Assembly (NCBI GenBank): GCA_035627955.1
Contig: DASPKU010000007.1
Coordinates: 124,001 to 188,000, forward strand
Reading direction: 5' to 3'
Source of the DNA: Phycisphaerales bacterium
GTDB lineage: Bacteria; Planctomycetota; Phycisphaerae; Phycisphaerales; UBA1924
Length of the DNA stretch: 64,000 bases
This document shows, piece after piece, positions 52,049 to 61,038 of this stretch (position 1 is the stretch's first letter; the number at the start of each line of letters is the position of its first letter). The position numbers and the translations under genes are program-made. Below the pieces are notes generated by a model that made no database searches, had not been told where the DNA came from, and worked only from the letters and a program-made list of their open reading frames with translations.

Positions 52049-52864
52049 TCACCGCGGCGTGTTCACCCATCCGAACTCCGTCGCGTCCGACAGCGACAGG
52101 ATGTGCGACCTCCCGCGCGAGTCCCACAGCTTCAGGTGCGTTGACTTGAGGTCCTCGGGCTCCTCGAGACGGTCGTTGCCCCCCACAGGCGGCTTGAACA
52201 GCCCCACGCTGCCGTCAAGGTAGGCGAGGTTGCTCCCGCCGCCGGGCCCTCCGTTGGACGACCCGCTGCCGCGCCGCGCGTGGCGCGTCGAGAACTGATC
52301 AATGGTCGCGAACGAGCCGTCGTCGCTGGTGCGGTTGTAGAAGATGTCGTGCTCCTCGATCAGCAGGGGCATCGCCTGGAAGTACACCCGCGGGCTCGTG
52401 AGCACCGCCGGCAGCTCCGGGTACGTCACCTTCCACGGCAGGTCCACCCGCGCCCCCGCCATCCGGATCACGCCGGTGTAGTCGAACCACTTGTTCGACT
52501 CCCGCTTGGCCGAGGGGCATTCAAAGATCTTGTCGGTGTTCGAGAGGTACTCGCGGAGCACCGAGGTCTCGAACGGGTGCTTGTACGCGCTGGGGTTGGC
52601 CAGGTACTTGGCGTTGCGCCGCCCCGACCACTCCTGATTGATCGGCCCCTGCCAGTACATGCCGGGGATGACCTTGTAGTCGCCCGCGTACGTCGTGAAC
52701 GCCAGCGCTACCTGCCGCATGTTGGACGCGCACGCAACGCTCCGCCCTGTCTCCCGTGCCCCCGCCAGCCCCGGCAGCAGCAGCCCGATGAGCAGGGCGA
52801 TGATGGCGATCACGACGAGCAGCTCGATCAGCGTAAAGCCGGTGCGCACCTGCGTCTGCGTCAT
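52049..52864 (-). CDS. Type II secretion/prepilin-like protein (GFTLIEL)
   Basis: A 271-residue protein with a prepilin leader and the cleavage motif GFTLIELLVVIAIIALLIGL near residue 10, followed by a long globular part with NMRQVALAFTTYAGDYKVIP, a His/Arg-rich segment FSTRHARRGSGSSNGG and SNLAYLDGSVGLFKPP. Planctomycetes encode many such DUF1559-like pseudopilins. It may be part of a surface or secretion pilus. TATGCT at 52916-52911 is a candidate -10 box. Confidence 0.85.
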   Translation of the reverse strand: MTQTQVRTGFTLIELLVVIAIIALLIGLLLPGLAGARETGRSVACASNMRQVALAFTTYAGDYKVIPGMYWQGPINQEWSGRRNAKYLANPSAYKHPFETSVLREYLSNTDKIFECPSAKRESNKWFDYTGVIRMAGARVDLPWKVTYPELPAVLTSPRVYFQAMPLLIEEHDIFYNRTSDDGSFATIDQFSTRHARRGSGSSNGGPGGGSNLAYLDGSVGLFKPPVGGNDRLEEPEDLKSTHLKLWDSRGRSHILSLSDATEFGWVNTPR

Positions 52865-52910
52865 GGCGTCCCTCGCAGCGTTCGCAATACGTTCGGAAAC
52901 AACCGCATCC

Positions 52911-52998
52911 AGCATACAGGCCGGAGCCTTGGTCTGGAAGTATTTTCCCGATTTCCAAATGGAAAATCTTGCGGCGCACCCGTCCCTCCATTTAGACT
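52911..52998. promoter_or_regulatory. Divergent promoter region with an AT-rich inverted repeat
   Basis: TATGCT (minus strand, 52916-52911) and TAGACT (plus strand, 52993-52998) face away from each other, with the AT-rich palindrome ATTTTCC-N12-GGAAAAT (52942-52967) between them. It is one of the few AT-rich patches in the window and a likely operator or activator site. Confidence 0.5.
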
Positions 52999-53039
52999 CG
53001 CGCCCAGAACTCCGACACTCACCGAGAGAGAGGACCACC

Positions 53040-55217
53040 ATGCTTGCACGCCCCGCGTTCTGGATCATCGCCTCCGCCGGTCTGGCCGTCCCCGCCCTCG
53101 CCCAGACCAACCACGTCGAGGTCGAGCCCAACGACACCAAGGCCGACGCGCTCTTCAACGGTGCCATCGTCCTCAACCCCGGCGACACCATCACCGGCCT
53201 CACCGCCTCCGCCAGCGGCGCCGGCCTGGACTACTTCCTTGTCAAGACCGCGCCCGCCGCCCCCGGCGTTTACAAGCACAAGCTCGTCCTCTCTACTGGC
53301 ACCGTCGGCCACACCTTCACCATCCGCGGCCTCAACCAGACCGCCGCCACCGCCGCGGCGTGGCCCGGGCCCATCGGCACAGCCGGCGCCACCGATTCGC
53401 AGACGCAGGTGGCCCTCACCGTGGGCAACACGCGCGTCATCCAGTGGTACGGCTTCGGCAAGGAGGAGCAGCTCTATGTCCGCGTGGCCGGCACCACCGC
53501 CACGCAGGGCGAGTACGTCCTCACGCTCGAGACCCAGGACATGACCCCGTCCATCGTCGACGCCGGCAAGTGGGTCTCGGGCACCATCAACATCACCAAC
53601 GCCCCCTCGGGCACCGGCAACGACCTGGACCTCTGGGTCTACGACAGCAACTTCAACCCCATCCGCGGCTTCGGCAACGACGGGGCCACCACCCTCGGCG
53701 GCCACACCACCGCCACGAACCTCGTCGCCTACCTCCGCCGCCACTACGAGCCGGGCACCTACTACGTCGCCACCGCCAGCGCCGATGCCATCAACAACAT
53801 GCCCTCACCCAGCGACGACAACCGCCGCACCGGCCTGCTGCTGGACTTCCCCAACGCCATCGTCTCCAACTCAACGCTGGCCACCCACCACCTGCACTTC
53901 ACCATCCAGGACGCCTTCGGCGCCACCAACTTCACCAATACCAAGACCAACGCCCCCGACGTGCACTGGCACAAGTTCGTCGTGGGCGGCAGCGACTACG
54001 GCGCCTGCTGCCTCCCCAGCGGCATGTGCGTGCAGATGGACCAGACCCGCTGCGAGTCTGCCGCGATCGGCGGCACCTTCAGCGGGGCCGGCTCTGATTG
54101 CTCGACCTGCCTGCCCGCCACCGGCGTCTGGGCCGCACGCATGCCCGCGCCCTACCCCAGCGTCGGCTCCGCCGGCGCGGTCATCGGCGACACCTTCTAT
54201 CTGCTCGGCGGCAGCCCCTCCAACGGCCTGCGGGACCCAGGCTGCTGGAAGCTCGACCTCGTGAACAACCTCTGGTCGTCCATCGCCCCGCTGCCGCACG
54301 CCGGCAGCGTCGCGCCCCAGCTCGGCGGCGCTTCCAACATCGACGCCGCGGTGATCGGCACCGACATCTACCTCGTCGGCGGCTACATCGGCACGGGCGC
54401 GACGGTGATCAACCGCGTGCTCCGCTACGACACGCTCGCCAACACCTGGACCGAGATCACCAGTGATCCATATCCCACCGCCATCTACGGCTCCGCCCTC
54501 GTCGCCCACAACGGCAAGCTCTACGTCATGAGCGGCGCGACCGCCGTGGGCTCGCCCACGACCGCCTGCTACCGCTACGACCCCGCCGCCCCCGAGGGCA
54601 GCCGCTGGGCTGCGATCGCCTCCATCGGCGCCGGCCGCCCGGGCATGGCCGCGACCGTGATCGGCGACCTCATCTACTGCGTCGGCGGCGAGGCCACCGA
54701 CCAGAGCCGCACCGACGTCTACAACATCACCCTGGACAGCTGGACGCAGCTGCCCGACACCACGGTCGCACGCGGCGGCACCAGCCTCTTCAACCTCGAT
54801 GGCAAGCCCTACGCCGCGGCCGGCGGCTGGACGACCTTCACCAACACCGCCGAGGTCTTCGACGCCGGCGCCTGGACCGCCGGACCCCCGGTGATCACCG
54901 GCCTGCGCTCCCCGGCCTACGACGGCAGCGACGCCTGGCTGGTCCGCTCCACCGGCTTCAACGGCGCCTACCGCGCCAACACCGAGGTCTTCCTCCGCGC
55001 CCCCGCGTGCGCCGGCAACCAGTGCGGCCCGCAGGACTTCAACGGCGACGGCGACGCCGGCACCGACCAGGACATCGAGGCGTTCTTCGCCTGCCTGGGC
55101 GGCACCTGCTGTGAGACCTGCTTCTGCCAGGGCGCGGACTTCAACGGCGACGGCGACATCGGCACCGACCAGGACATCGAAGCCTTCTTCCGTGTCCTGG
55201 GCGGCAGCTCCTGCTGA
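53040..55217 (+). CDS. GC-type dockerin-tailed secreted protein with Kelch-like repeats
   Basis: A 725-residue protein with a signal peptide (MLARPAFWIIASAGLAVPAL). An N-terminal beta domain (40-330) is followed by a short Cys module YGACCLPSGMCVQMDQTRCE that is frequent in planctomycete surface proteins. A Kelch-like propeller follows, with units VIGDTFYLLGGSPSNG, VIGTDIYLVGGYIGTG, GKLYVMSGATAVG, VIGDLIYCVGGEATDQ. The C-terminus carries the two Ca-loops (DFNGDGDAGTDQDIEAFF, DFNGDGDIGTDQDIEAFF) and ends in Cys. GAGAGAGG lies about 8 nt before the ATG. Confidence 0.88.
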   Translation: MLARPAFWIIASAGLAVPALAQTNHVEVEPNDTKADALFNGAIVLNPGDTITGLTASASGAGLDYFLVKTAPAAPGVYKHKLVLSTGTVGHTFTIRGLNQTAATAAAWPGPIGTAGATDSQTQVALTVGNTRVIQWYGFGKEEQLYVRVAGTTATQGEYVLTLETQDMTPSIVDAGKWVSGTINITNAPSGTGNDLDLWVYDSNFNPIRGFGNDGATTLGGHTTATNLVAYLRRHYEPGTYYVATASADAINNMPSPSDDNRRTGLLLDFPNAIVSNSTLATHHLHFTIQDAFGATNFTNTKTNAPDVHWHKFVVGGSDYGACCLPSGMCVQMDQTRCESAAIGGTFSGAGSDCSTCLPATGVWAARMPAPYPSVGSAGAVIGDTFYLLGGSPSNGLRDPGCWKLDLVNNLWSSIAPLPHAGSVAPQLGGASNIDAAVIGTDIYLVGGYIGTGATVINRVLRYDTLANTWTEITSDPYPTAIYGSALVAHNGKLYVMSGATAVGSPTTACYRYDPAAPEGSRWAAIASIGAGRPGMAATVIGDLIYCVGGEATDQSRTDVYNITLDSWTQLPDTTVARGGTSLFNLDGKPYAAAGGWTTFTNTAEVFDAGAWTAGPPVITGLRSPAYDGSDAWLVRSTGFNGAYRANTEVFLRAPACAGNQCGPQDFNGDGDAGTDQDIEAFFACLGGTCCETCFCQGADFNGDGDIGTDQDIEAFFRVLGGSSC

Positions 55218-55242
55218 TCGAGCCCTGACCCAGCCCCCCGAG

Positions 55243-55322
55243 CCGAGGCTGAACCGAAGGCCCCCCGCGTGAGCCCCTCTGCTCACGCCGGTCGGGCTCA
55301 GAGGATCAGCCTCGGTTCTTTT
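55243..55322 (+). terminator. Nested-hairpin terminator
   Basis: An outer stem CCGAGGCTGA / TCAGCCTCGG (55243-55252 with 55306-55315) encloses a perfect inner stem GCGTGAGC / GCTCACGC (55267-55288). It is followed by TTCTTTTCC. The structure fits a strong terminator of the Kelch-type gene. Confidence 0.75.
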
Positions 55323-55440
55323 CCATTCGCCCGATAACGGCCGGGCACGTCCATTCGATCTATGGCGGCCCGCTCTCATCCGATGCCGCGGCCATGCTCG
55401 CCACCAACGCGGGTGGCCTTGTTTCGGCCCGTCTCTTGGT

Positions 55441-55446
55441 TATAAA
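55441..55446 (+). promoter_or_regulatory. -10-like TATAAA, leaderless spacing
   Basis: TATAAA ends 6 nt before the ATG at 55453, directly after the GGT of CTTGGTTATAAACG. Confidence 0.4.
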
Positions 55447-55452
55447 CGTGGG

Positions 55453-57870
55453 ATGCGACTCCTCATCGCTCTTGCTCTGCTCCTCCTGACCCTGCCAGCC
55501 CACGCCCAGCCCTGCGTGCCCTCCGTTTCAGGGTTCCCCACGGGGCCCATGGACCCCAGCGTCTCCGCCCGCGCCTTCATCTCCCACATGCTCACATGGG
55601 ACGACGGCGGCGGCGAGTCGCTCTACATCGCCGGGCAGTTTGTCGTCCCGCCCTTCAACCCCGCGCAGCCGGCGCAGAGCTACGTAGCTCAGTTCCGCGG
55701 CGGCCGCTGGACCGCGCTGCGGGCCGGGCTCGCGCCCGCGAGCAATGTCAACATGCGTGCCCTCTGCGTGCAGGACTTCTCCACCATCGGCGGGCATGGC
55801 CCCTCGCTCTACGCCGCGGGCGACGGCGGCTCGCTCTACCGCTGGGACGGCGCGAGCTGGGTGCTCGCGGCCACGGCCCCCTTCGGCACCTGCAACACGC
55901 TGCTCGCCACCTCCGATGCCCAGGGCCCCGTCATCCTCGGCGCCGGCACCTTCGGCCAGGGCGTCCTCGCATGGCGTGGCCAAGGGGCGTGGTCGCCGTA
56001 CGCCCCGCTCACCGTGAGCAGCGGCAGCGTCAGCCGCCTGCGCCTTGTGGACGACGGCTCCGGCCCCGCCCTCTACATGGTCGGCTCTATCCGCGACACC
56101 ACCCGGGGCATCAGCGGCATCGCCAAACTCGTCAATGGCCAGTGGACGCCCGTGCCCCATGCGCTGCCGTCACCCAGCGCCATCACCGACATCACCACCT
56201 TCGACCTTGGGCAAGGCCCCGAGCTGTACCTCTGCGGCATCGTGTCCCAGGGCGGCACCACGGCCCTCATCCACCGCCTCCGCGCCGGCCAGTGGGGCCC
56301 CGTCGGCGCGGGTCTCACCCTCCGCCAAACCACGCTGGGTCCCACGTTCTTCAAGATCACCGAAGGCGGCACCCCGCGCCTCTACCTCGGCGGCCTCATC
56401 GAGCAGCCCTCGGCGTACGCAGGCATCATCCGCCTGAGCACCGCGGGCGACGCGTGGGAGCCTCCCGTCTTCGTCTCGTACCAACCGGGCGCCGCCCCGA
56501 CGTCGTACGGGGCCGTGCACGCCATGGCCCGCTTTGAGGGCAGCACCTTCCTGGGCGGCTCGTTCAGCGCGTTCACCCCTACCACGATGTCGGTTGGACC
56601 CACCCTCGCTTACGGGCTGCTCCGCTCCGACGCTTCGGACCCGGTCGGCTTCCGCTCCACCGCCACCGGCCTGGGCGAGTTCCTCAACTCCCAGTCAAAC
56701 ATCGCACGCTACATGCTCACGCCGCTGCAGATCGAAGGCGAGAACCGCCTGTTCATCGCGGCCTCCTTCGCCCGCGCGGGCGGCGAGTTCACCGGCGCCG
56801 CGACGCTCTTTGACGGCAGCGACTGGACGCCGATGCCCGTGGCCTCGCAGTACGTTTTCAACAGCACGCTGCAGCAGGCGGTCGTCACCACCGCGCTCAG
56901 CGACGAGCCCCGCATCGTCGCCGCGGCCCAAGGCCCCCTCGGCCCCGTGGCCGTGCACGACGGCTCGCAGTGGACCCGCCTGATCCCGCAGCCCCCGGGC
57001 GGCCAGGGGCTCAATGTGTTCGTGCTGGAAGGCAAGCTCTACGTCTTTACCGAGCTGGGCCTCTCCCGTTACGACAGCGCCACGAACTTCTGGCAGATGG
57101 TGACCTCCTCCTCGGGCAACACCTGCGCCATCCTGGCCGATCTGGGCCAGGGCCCGCGCATCCTGATGGCGATGAACTCCAGCGGCGGCCCCGGCGTGTA
57201 CGCCTACGACGGCGTGGCGCCGCCCGCCCGCGTAGGGCCCAACTTCGGGCCGCCCATCCAGTGCCTCGCCGTGCACGACGAGGGCAACGGTCCCACCATC
57301 TTTGTCGGCAGCAGTTCGATCCCCGGCCAGATCCAGCGGCTCGTCAACGGCCAGTGGCAGACGCCCGGCACCGGCCTCAACTTCACCGGCAACGGCCTGC
57401 TCTCCATGTGCTCCTTCGACGACGGGCACGGGCGCGCCCTCTATGTCGCCGGCCCCTTCAGCACCGCCGGCGGCCTCACGCAGTGCAACGGCCTGGCCCG
57501 CTGGCGCAACGGCGCATGGTCCCGCGTGATCGAGCCCCTCCCCGGCGCCGTGGGCAGCAACCCGCAGGGCCTCTTCCGTGCGTGCCTCGCGGTGTTCAAC
57601 AACCAGCTCTACCTCGCCGGCGACTTCCTGAACCTCGCCCACCTCAACGCCGACCGCCTGGCCGTGATCGCCCGCTGCCCCTTCACCTGCACCAGCGACT
57701 ACAACCAGGACGGCGACAGCGGTACCGACCAGGACATCGAGGCCTTCTTCGCCTGCATCGGCGGCACCTGCTGCCCCACCTGCACCAGCGACTTCAACAA
57801 CGACGGCGACGCCGCCACCGACCAGGACATCGAGAGCTTCTTCCGCGTCCTGGGCGGCGGCCCCTGCTGA
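55453..57870 (+). CDS. Large GC-type dockerin-tailed secreted protein
   Basis: An 805-residue protein with signal peptide (MRLLIALALLLLTLPAHAQP). The body consists of repeated blocks of about 50-60 residues with the pattern GPxLYxxGxF...G..W.PL, for example SLYIAGQFVVPPFNP, ALYMVGSIRDTTRG, RLYLGGLIEQPSAY, TIFVGSSSIPG, ALYVAGPFSTAGG. A propeller or solenoid fold is probable. The two C-terminal Ca-loops are DYNQDGDSGTDQDIEAFF and DFNNDGDAATDQDIESFF; the last residue is Cys. The first loop has Gln at the second position, unlike the others. Confidence 0.87.
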   Translation: MRLLIALALLLLTLPAHAQPCVPSVSGFPTGPMDPSVSARAFISHMLTWDDGGGESLYIAGQFVVPPFNPAQPAQSYVAQFRGGRWTALRAGLAPASNVNMRALCVQDFSTIGGHGPSLYAAGDGGSLYRWDGASWVLAATAPFGTCNTLLATSDAQGPVILGAGTFGQGVLAWRGQGAWSPYAPLTVSSGSVSRLRLVDDGSGPALYMVGSIRDTTRGISGIAKLVNGQWTPVPHALPSPSAITDITTFDLGQGPELYLCGIVSQGGTTALIHRLRAGQWGPVGAGLTLRQTTLGPTFFKITEGGTPRLYLGGLIEQPSAYAGIIRLSTAGDAWEPPVFVSYQPGAAPTSYGAVHAMARFEGSTFLGGSFSAFTPTTMSVGPTLAYGLLRSDASDPVGFRSTATGLGEFLNSQSNIARYMLTPLQIEGENRLFIAASFARAGGEFTGAATLFDGSDWTPMPVASQYVFNSTLQQAVVTTALSDEPRIVAAAQGPLGPVAVHDGSQWTRLIPQPPGGQGLNVFVLEGKLYVFTELGLSRYDSATNFWQMVTSSSGNTCAILADLGQGPRILMAMNSSGGPGVYAYDGVAPPARVGPNFGPPIQCLAVHDEGNGPTIFVGSSSIPGQIQRLVNGQWQTPGTGLNFTGNGLLSMCSFDDGHGRALYVAGPFSTAGGLTQCNGLARWRNGAWSRVIEPLPGAVGSNPQGLFRACLAVFNNQLYLAGDFLNLAHLNADRLAVIARCPFTCTSDYNQDGDSGTDQDIEAFFACIGGTCCPTCTSDFNNDGDAATDQDIESFFRVLGGGPC

Positions 57871-57897
57871 TTTATCCCAGCCTGCCGGGCCCACGCT

Positions 57898-57903
57898 TAC
57901 GAT
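57898..57903 (+). promoter_or_regulatory. -10 box TACGAT, leaderless spacing
   Basis: TACGAT ends 5 nt before ATG 57909 and supports this start for the next gene over ATG 57969. Confidence 0.4.
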
Positions 57904-57908
57904 TGACC

Positions 57909-58940
57909 ATGAACCAGGTGCGTACCCCCCTGCGTGTCACCCAGTGGTCGCTCAATCGTGCCACCGAGATGTCCTCATCTCGGTGCGTTTTCGTGTCCAT
58001 TGCGGGGTCACTCCTGCTCACCGCCGCAGCCCCCGCTCAGTCCCCCAACTGCGAGCTCCTCTACGTCTCCTTCCACCAGCAGACCAGCCCCACCGCTGCG
58101 CCCACGGCCACTCAGCACGAAGGCCGCGCCTTCATCACCGCGACCGACGGGGCCATCTTCATGCCAACCCTTCAGCTCCCCAGCGGCCAGTCCCGCGCTT
58201 TCACCAGCCTCGGCGACGGCCGCTACGAGAACCTCGTCACCGTCAGTTCCACCCGCGCTTCGCTCATGAGCAGCATGCCCAGCGGCAACTACACGTTCAC
58301 GTGGCAGGGCGGCTCCGGCACCTCCTCGCGCGTGCTCACCCAGCCCCACGCCGCGGGCCTGTGGCCCGCGCAGGTCCCCACCTTCACACCCGCCACCTAC
58401 ACCGGCCTGCAGGGCATGGACCCGGCGGAGCCCTTCACCCTCACCGTCAACCAGTTCACCCCCGACGGCCAGGCCAACCAGCGGATCGGCGGCTACTACA
58501 TCACCGAGAACAACAACGGCAGCGAGGGCACGCTCGTCCGCAACAACCTCCTGCTCGGCCCCAGCTCACAGGTGACCACGCTCGAGCTCCCGCCCAACGC
58601 CCTCGCCCCGGGACGCAGCTATCTCATCACCTGGATCTTCGCCCACGACGTCAACTCGCCCGGCAGCCCCGGCGTCACCCGCACGCAGTTCCGCAACGCC
58701 ACGCGCCTCGCCTTCACCACCGCCAGCAACTGCCCCGGCAACCAGTGCGGCACCAGCGACTACAACGGCGACGGCGACGCCGGCACCGACCAGGACATCG
58801 AAGCATTCTTCGCCTGCATCGGCGGCAACTGCTGCGCGGCGTGCTTCTGCCAGGGGAGTGACTTCAACGGGGACGGCGACGCGGGCACCGATCAGGACAT
58901 CGAGGCGTTCTTCCGCGTCCTGGGCGGCAGCGGCTGCTGA
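57909..58940 (+). CDS. GC-type dockerin-tailed secreted protein, unknown body
   Basis: A 343-residue protein. Two starts are possible: ATG 57909, after TACGAT with 5 nt spacing, or ATG 57969, which lies in the left arm of hairpin copy D. In both cases the signal peptide is CVFVSIAGSLLLTAAAPAQ; the longer form has an unusual 25-residue N-terminal extension. The body shows FHQQTSPTAAPTATQHEGRA and beta-rich segments of no known family. The end has DYNGDGDAGTDQDIEAFF and DFNGDGDAGTDQDIEAFF loops, then Cys as last residue. Confidence 0.82.
   Translation: MNQVRTPLRVTQWSLNRATEMSSSRCVFVSIAGSLLLTAAAPAQSPNCELLYVSFHQQTSPTAAPTATQHEGRAFITATDGAIFMPTLQLPSGQSRAFTSLGDGRYENLVTVSSTRASLMSSMPSGNYTFTWQGGSGTSSRVLTQPHAAGLWPAQVPTFTPATYTGLQGMDPAEPFTLTVNQFTPDGQANQRIGGYYITENNNGSEGTLVRNNLLLGPSSQVTTLELPPNALAPGRSYLITWIFAHDVNSPGSPGVTRTQFRNATRLAFTTASNCPGNQCGTSDYNGDGDAGTDQDIEAFFACIGGNCCAACFCQGSDFNGDGDAGTDQDIEAFFRVLGGSGC
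57962..57985 (-). repeat. Variable-stem hairpin repeat, copy D
   Basis: A perfect 10-bp stem CACCGAGATG / CATCTCGGTG with loop TCCT, the complement of AGGA. It is the same element as copy A in the opposite orientation and lies inside the N-terminal coding region of a dockerin-tailed protein. Confidence 0.8.
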
Positions 58941-58964
58941 GCCCTCGATCGATCACTCCTGTGC

Positions 58965-58988
58965 CACCAAGATGCCTTCATCCCGGTG
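58965..58988 (-). repeat. Variable-stem hairpin repeat, copy E (decayed)
   Basis: CACCAAGATG / CATCCCGGTG with loop CCTT, two mismatched pairs in the stem. It lies between the previous gene and a small membrane protein gene. Confidence 0.65.
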
Positions 58989-59060
58989 CTTCTCTGAACC
59001 GCAACTCACCCCCCGTGTTCCCGTATGATTCCACGGCCACAGGCCACCGGGGGTGCCACC

Positions 59061-59336
59061 ATGTTCGACGGCGAGAACCGCTGGGCAAGCAAGACCATCA
59101 CCTTCCTCGCCGTGGGCGGGCTCACCGTCTACGTCATCATGTTCATCTACTCCTGCCAGTCCACCTCCTCCACCGGCACTGGCACCGGCGGTGGGTTCTA
59201 CGGCGGCTACTACGGCGGGCGCGGCTTCTATGGCGGCAGCGGCGGGGCCGCGCCGGGCGGCACCAGCGCCTTCGGCCCGTCCTCCGGCACCAGCCGCGGC
59301 GGCTTCGGCACCTCCGGCTTCGGCTCCGGCGCGTAA
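59061..59336 (+). CDS. Small Gly-rich membrane protein (resembles the C-terminus of DUF1190/YgiB)
   Basis: A 91-residue protein with one membrane helix (ITFLAVGGLTVYVIMFIYSC) and a Gly/Tyr/Phe-rich tail (GTGGGFYGGYYGGRGFYGGS) ending TSRGGFGTSGFGSGA. The TSRGGFG end resembles the end of YgiB/YjfM (DUF1190) proteins, which in enterobacteria are encoded beside a glutathionylspermidine synthase homologue, as here. The match is by eye and the protein is shorter, so this is a hypothesis. TATGAT at 59024-59029 is a candidate -10 box. Confidence 0.68.
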   Translation: MFDGENRWASKTITFLAVGGLTVYVIMFIYSCQSTSSTGTGTGGGFYGGYYGGRGFYGGSGGAAPGGTSAFGPSSGTSRGGFGTSGFGSGA

Positions 59337-59354
59337 CCCACCCCTCAATCAAAC

Positions 59355-60503
59355 ATGCACCGCCGCCCCATCACCCCGCGCCCTGATTGGCGCACCACGA
59401 TCGAGCAGCAGGGCTTCATCTTCCACGACACCGAAGACGGCACCGGCCGCAGCACGTGGGATGAGTCCGCCTACTACTCGATCACGCTCCGGGAGGCCGA
59501 GGTCCTCGAGTCCGCCACGCAGGCCCTGCACGAGATGTGCCTGGAGGCCGTGGACCACCTCGTCACCACCGACCAGCTCGCGCGCGTGGGCATCGCCGAA
59601 CAGCACCACGCCTTCGTGCAGGACAGCTGGACCAGCGGCCACCCCTCGCTCTACGGCCGCTTCGACCTTGCCTACGACGGCCGCACCGCCCCCAAGCTGC
59701 TGGAGTACAACGCCGACACGCCCACCTCGCTGCTAGAGTCCGCCGTGGTCCAGTGGTACTGGTTCCAGGACCGATTCCCGAAAGAGGACCAGTTCAACAG
59801 CCTGCACGAGAAGCTAATCGCGCAGTGGCGCGTCGCCTGCGTCTCCGACGCCGCGGCCCCGCGCGTGCACCTCGCCTGCATCGAGGACAACGCCGAGGAC
59901 TTCATGACCGTCTCCTACCTCCAGGAGACCGCGCTGCAGGCCAGCCTGCTCACCACCTTCCTGCCCATCACGCGCGTGGGCTGGAACGCCGCGCAGGGCA
60001 AGTTCCTCGACGAGCAGGAGCGGCCGATCAACACCCTCTTCAAGCTCTACCCCTGGGAGTGGCTCTTCCGCGAGGACTTCTCCAAACACATCGCCCGCGC
60101 TCCCACACGCTGGATCGAGCCCGCGTGGAAAGCGGTCCTGAGCAACAAGGCCATCCTCGCCGTCCTGTGGGAGCTCTTCCCCCGCAGCGAGCACCTGCTG
60201 CCCGCGAGCTTTGAGCCGCTGCCCGGTGGCGGCGCGTCCGTCCGCAAGCCCATCCACTCGCGCGAGGGCGCCAACATCCAGACCCTGCAGGACGGGCGCG
60301 TGCTCTCCGAGACGCCCGGCCCCTATACCGGCCCCTACGTGTACCAGGCCCTGGCCAACCTGCCGCGGGCCGACGGCAAGTCGGCCGTGATCGGCAGCTG
60401 GGTCATCGGCGACGAGCCCTGCGGCATCGGCATCCGCGAGGACGCCTCGGGAATCGTCACCAACACCAGCGCCTTCGTCCCCCACATCATCGAGCGCGCC
60501 TGA
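59355..60503 (+). CDS. Glutathionylspermidine synthase family protein (YgiC/YjfC-like ATP-grasp)
   Basis: A 382-residue ATP-grasp protein with the family's sequence: WDESAYYSITLREAEVLESA, LYGRFDLAYDGRTAPKLLEY followed by NADTPTSLLE, EWLFREDF, NKAILAVLWELFPRSEHLLP, VRKPIHSREGANI and, near the end, GDEPCGIGIREDASGIVTNT. It is the synthetase part without the amidase domain. YgiC-type homologues lack proven glutathionylspermidine activity. Neighbouring genes for a DUF1190-like and a DUF350 protein match the E. coli ygiBC/yjfLMC arrangement. Confidence 0.92.
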   Translation: MHRRPITPRPDWRTTIEQQGFIFHDTEDGTGRSTWDESAYYSITLREAEVLESATQALHEMCLEAVDHLVTTDQLARVGIAEQHHAFVQDSWTSGHPSLYGRFDLAYDGRTAPKLLEYNADTPTSLLESAVVQWYWFQDRFPKEDQFNSLHEKLIAQWRVACVSDAAAPRVHLACIEDNAEDFMTVSYLQETALQASLLTTFLPITRVGWNAAQGKFLDEQERPINTLFKLYPWEWLFREDFSKHIARAPTRWIEPAWKAVLSNKAILAVLWELFPRSEHLLPASFEPLPGGGASVRKPIHSREGANIQTLQDGRVLSETPGPYTGPYVYQALANLPRADGKSAVIGSWVIGDEPCGIGIREDASGIVTNTSAFVPHIIERA

Positions 60504-60529
60504 TCAATCGCCCGCGTTGCCTGCTTCGT

Positions 60530-60567
60530 CACTACGTCACTTTGCCACTTTGCCACTTTGCCACCCG
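60530..60567 (+). repeat. Octamer tandem repeat CACTTTGC x3 with a variant unit
   Basis: CACTACGT is followed by three exact CACTTTGC units and CACCCGG. It ends just before TATGCT (60569-60574), the likely -10 box of the DUF350 gene. Confidence 0.75.
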
Positions 60568-60601
60568 GTATGCTGCCGCCCACACCGCAGGAGCCTCCCG
60601 C

Positions 60602-60820
60602 ATGGACATGAACGCCTTCATCCGCGCCGTGGTCTACTCCATCACCTTCGGCCTCGTGGGCCTGGTGCTCATCCTCGCCGGCTTCAAGCTCTTCGATCTC
60701 ATCACGCCGAAGATCGACGTCGAGAAGGAGCTCGCCGAGCGCAACAACCTCGCCGTCGCCATCGTCTGCGCCGCCATGGTCCTGGGCATCAGCTACGTCG
60801 TCGCCCACGCCATCGCGTAG
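60602..60820 (+). CDS. DUF350 (YjfL-like) membrane protein
   Basis: A 72-residue protein with two membrane segments (SITFGLVGLVLILAGFKLFD, and AVAIVCAAMVLGISYVVAHA) linked by a polar loop DLITPKIDVEKELAERNN. DUF350 proteins usually come as one or two such units and occur with glutathionylspermidine-synthase-like genes, as here. Function is unknown. It has no terminator that I can see before the next gap. Confidence 0.85.
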   Translation: MDMNAFIRAVVYSITFGLVGLVLILAGFKLFDLITPKIDVEKELAERNNLAVAIVCAAMVLGISYVVAHAIA

Positions 60821-61038
60821 CCCACGAAGCCGAGACTGGGCCGCTTTCCCCACCACGCCGGGACTGAGCCGCTCTGGGCGAAGTCCCGGATTGGCCGCGA
60901 GCCGGGTTCACGATTTTTCCCGCTCCCAGCAATCCCACCCGCCCCGCGCGACATTCCTTCCACGGAGAGAGCCCCCGCCGCGGCCGCACGCCGCGTCGGT
61001 CGTCCGCCGACTCACCGCTCCAAGTAAGGGAGACGCCG

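Noticed and set aside
49630-52149. Plus-strand frame of 839 codons across two dockerin genes and a minus-strand gene
   Set aside because: It crosses several genes in the wrong frame and is rich in Arg, His and Pro with no domain.
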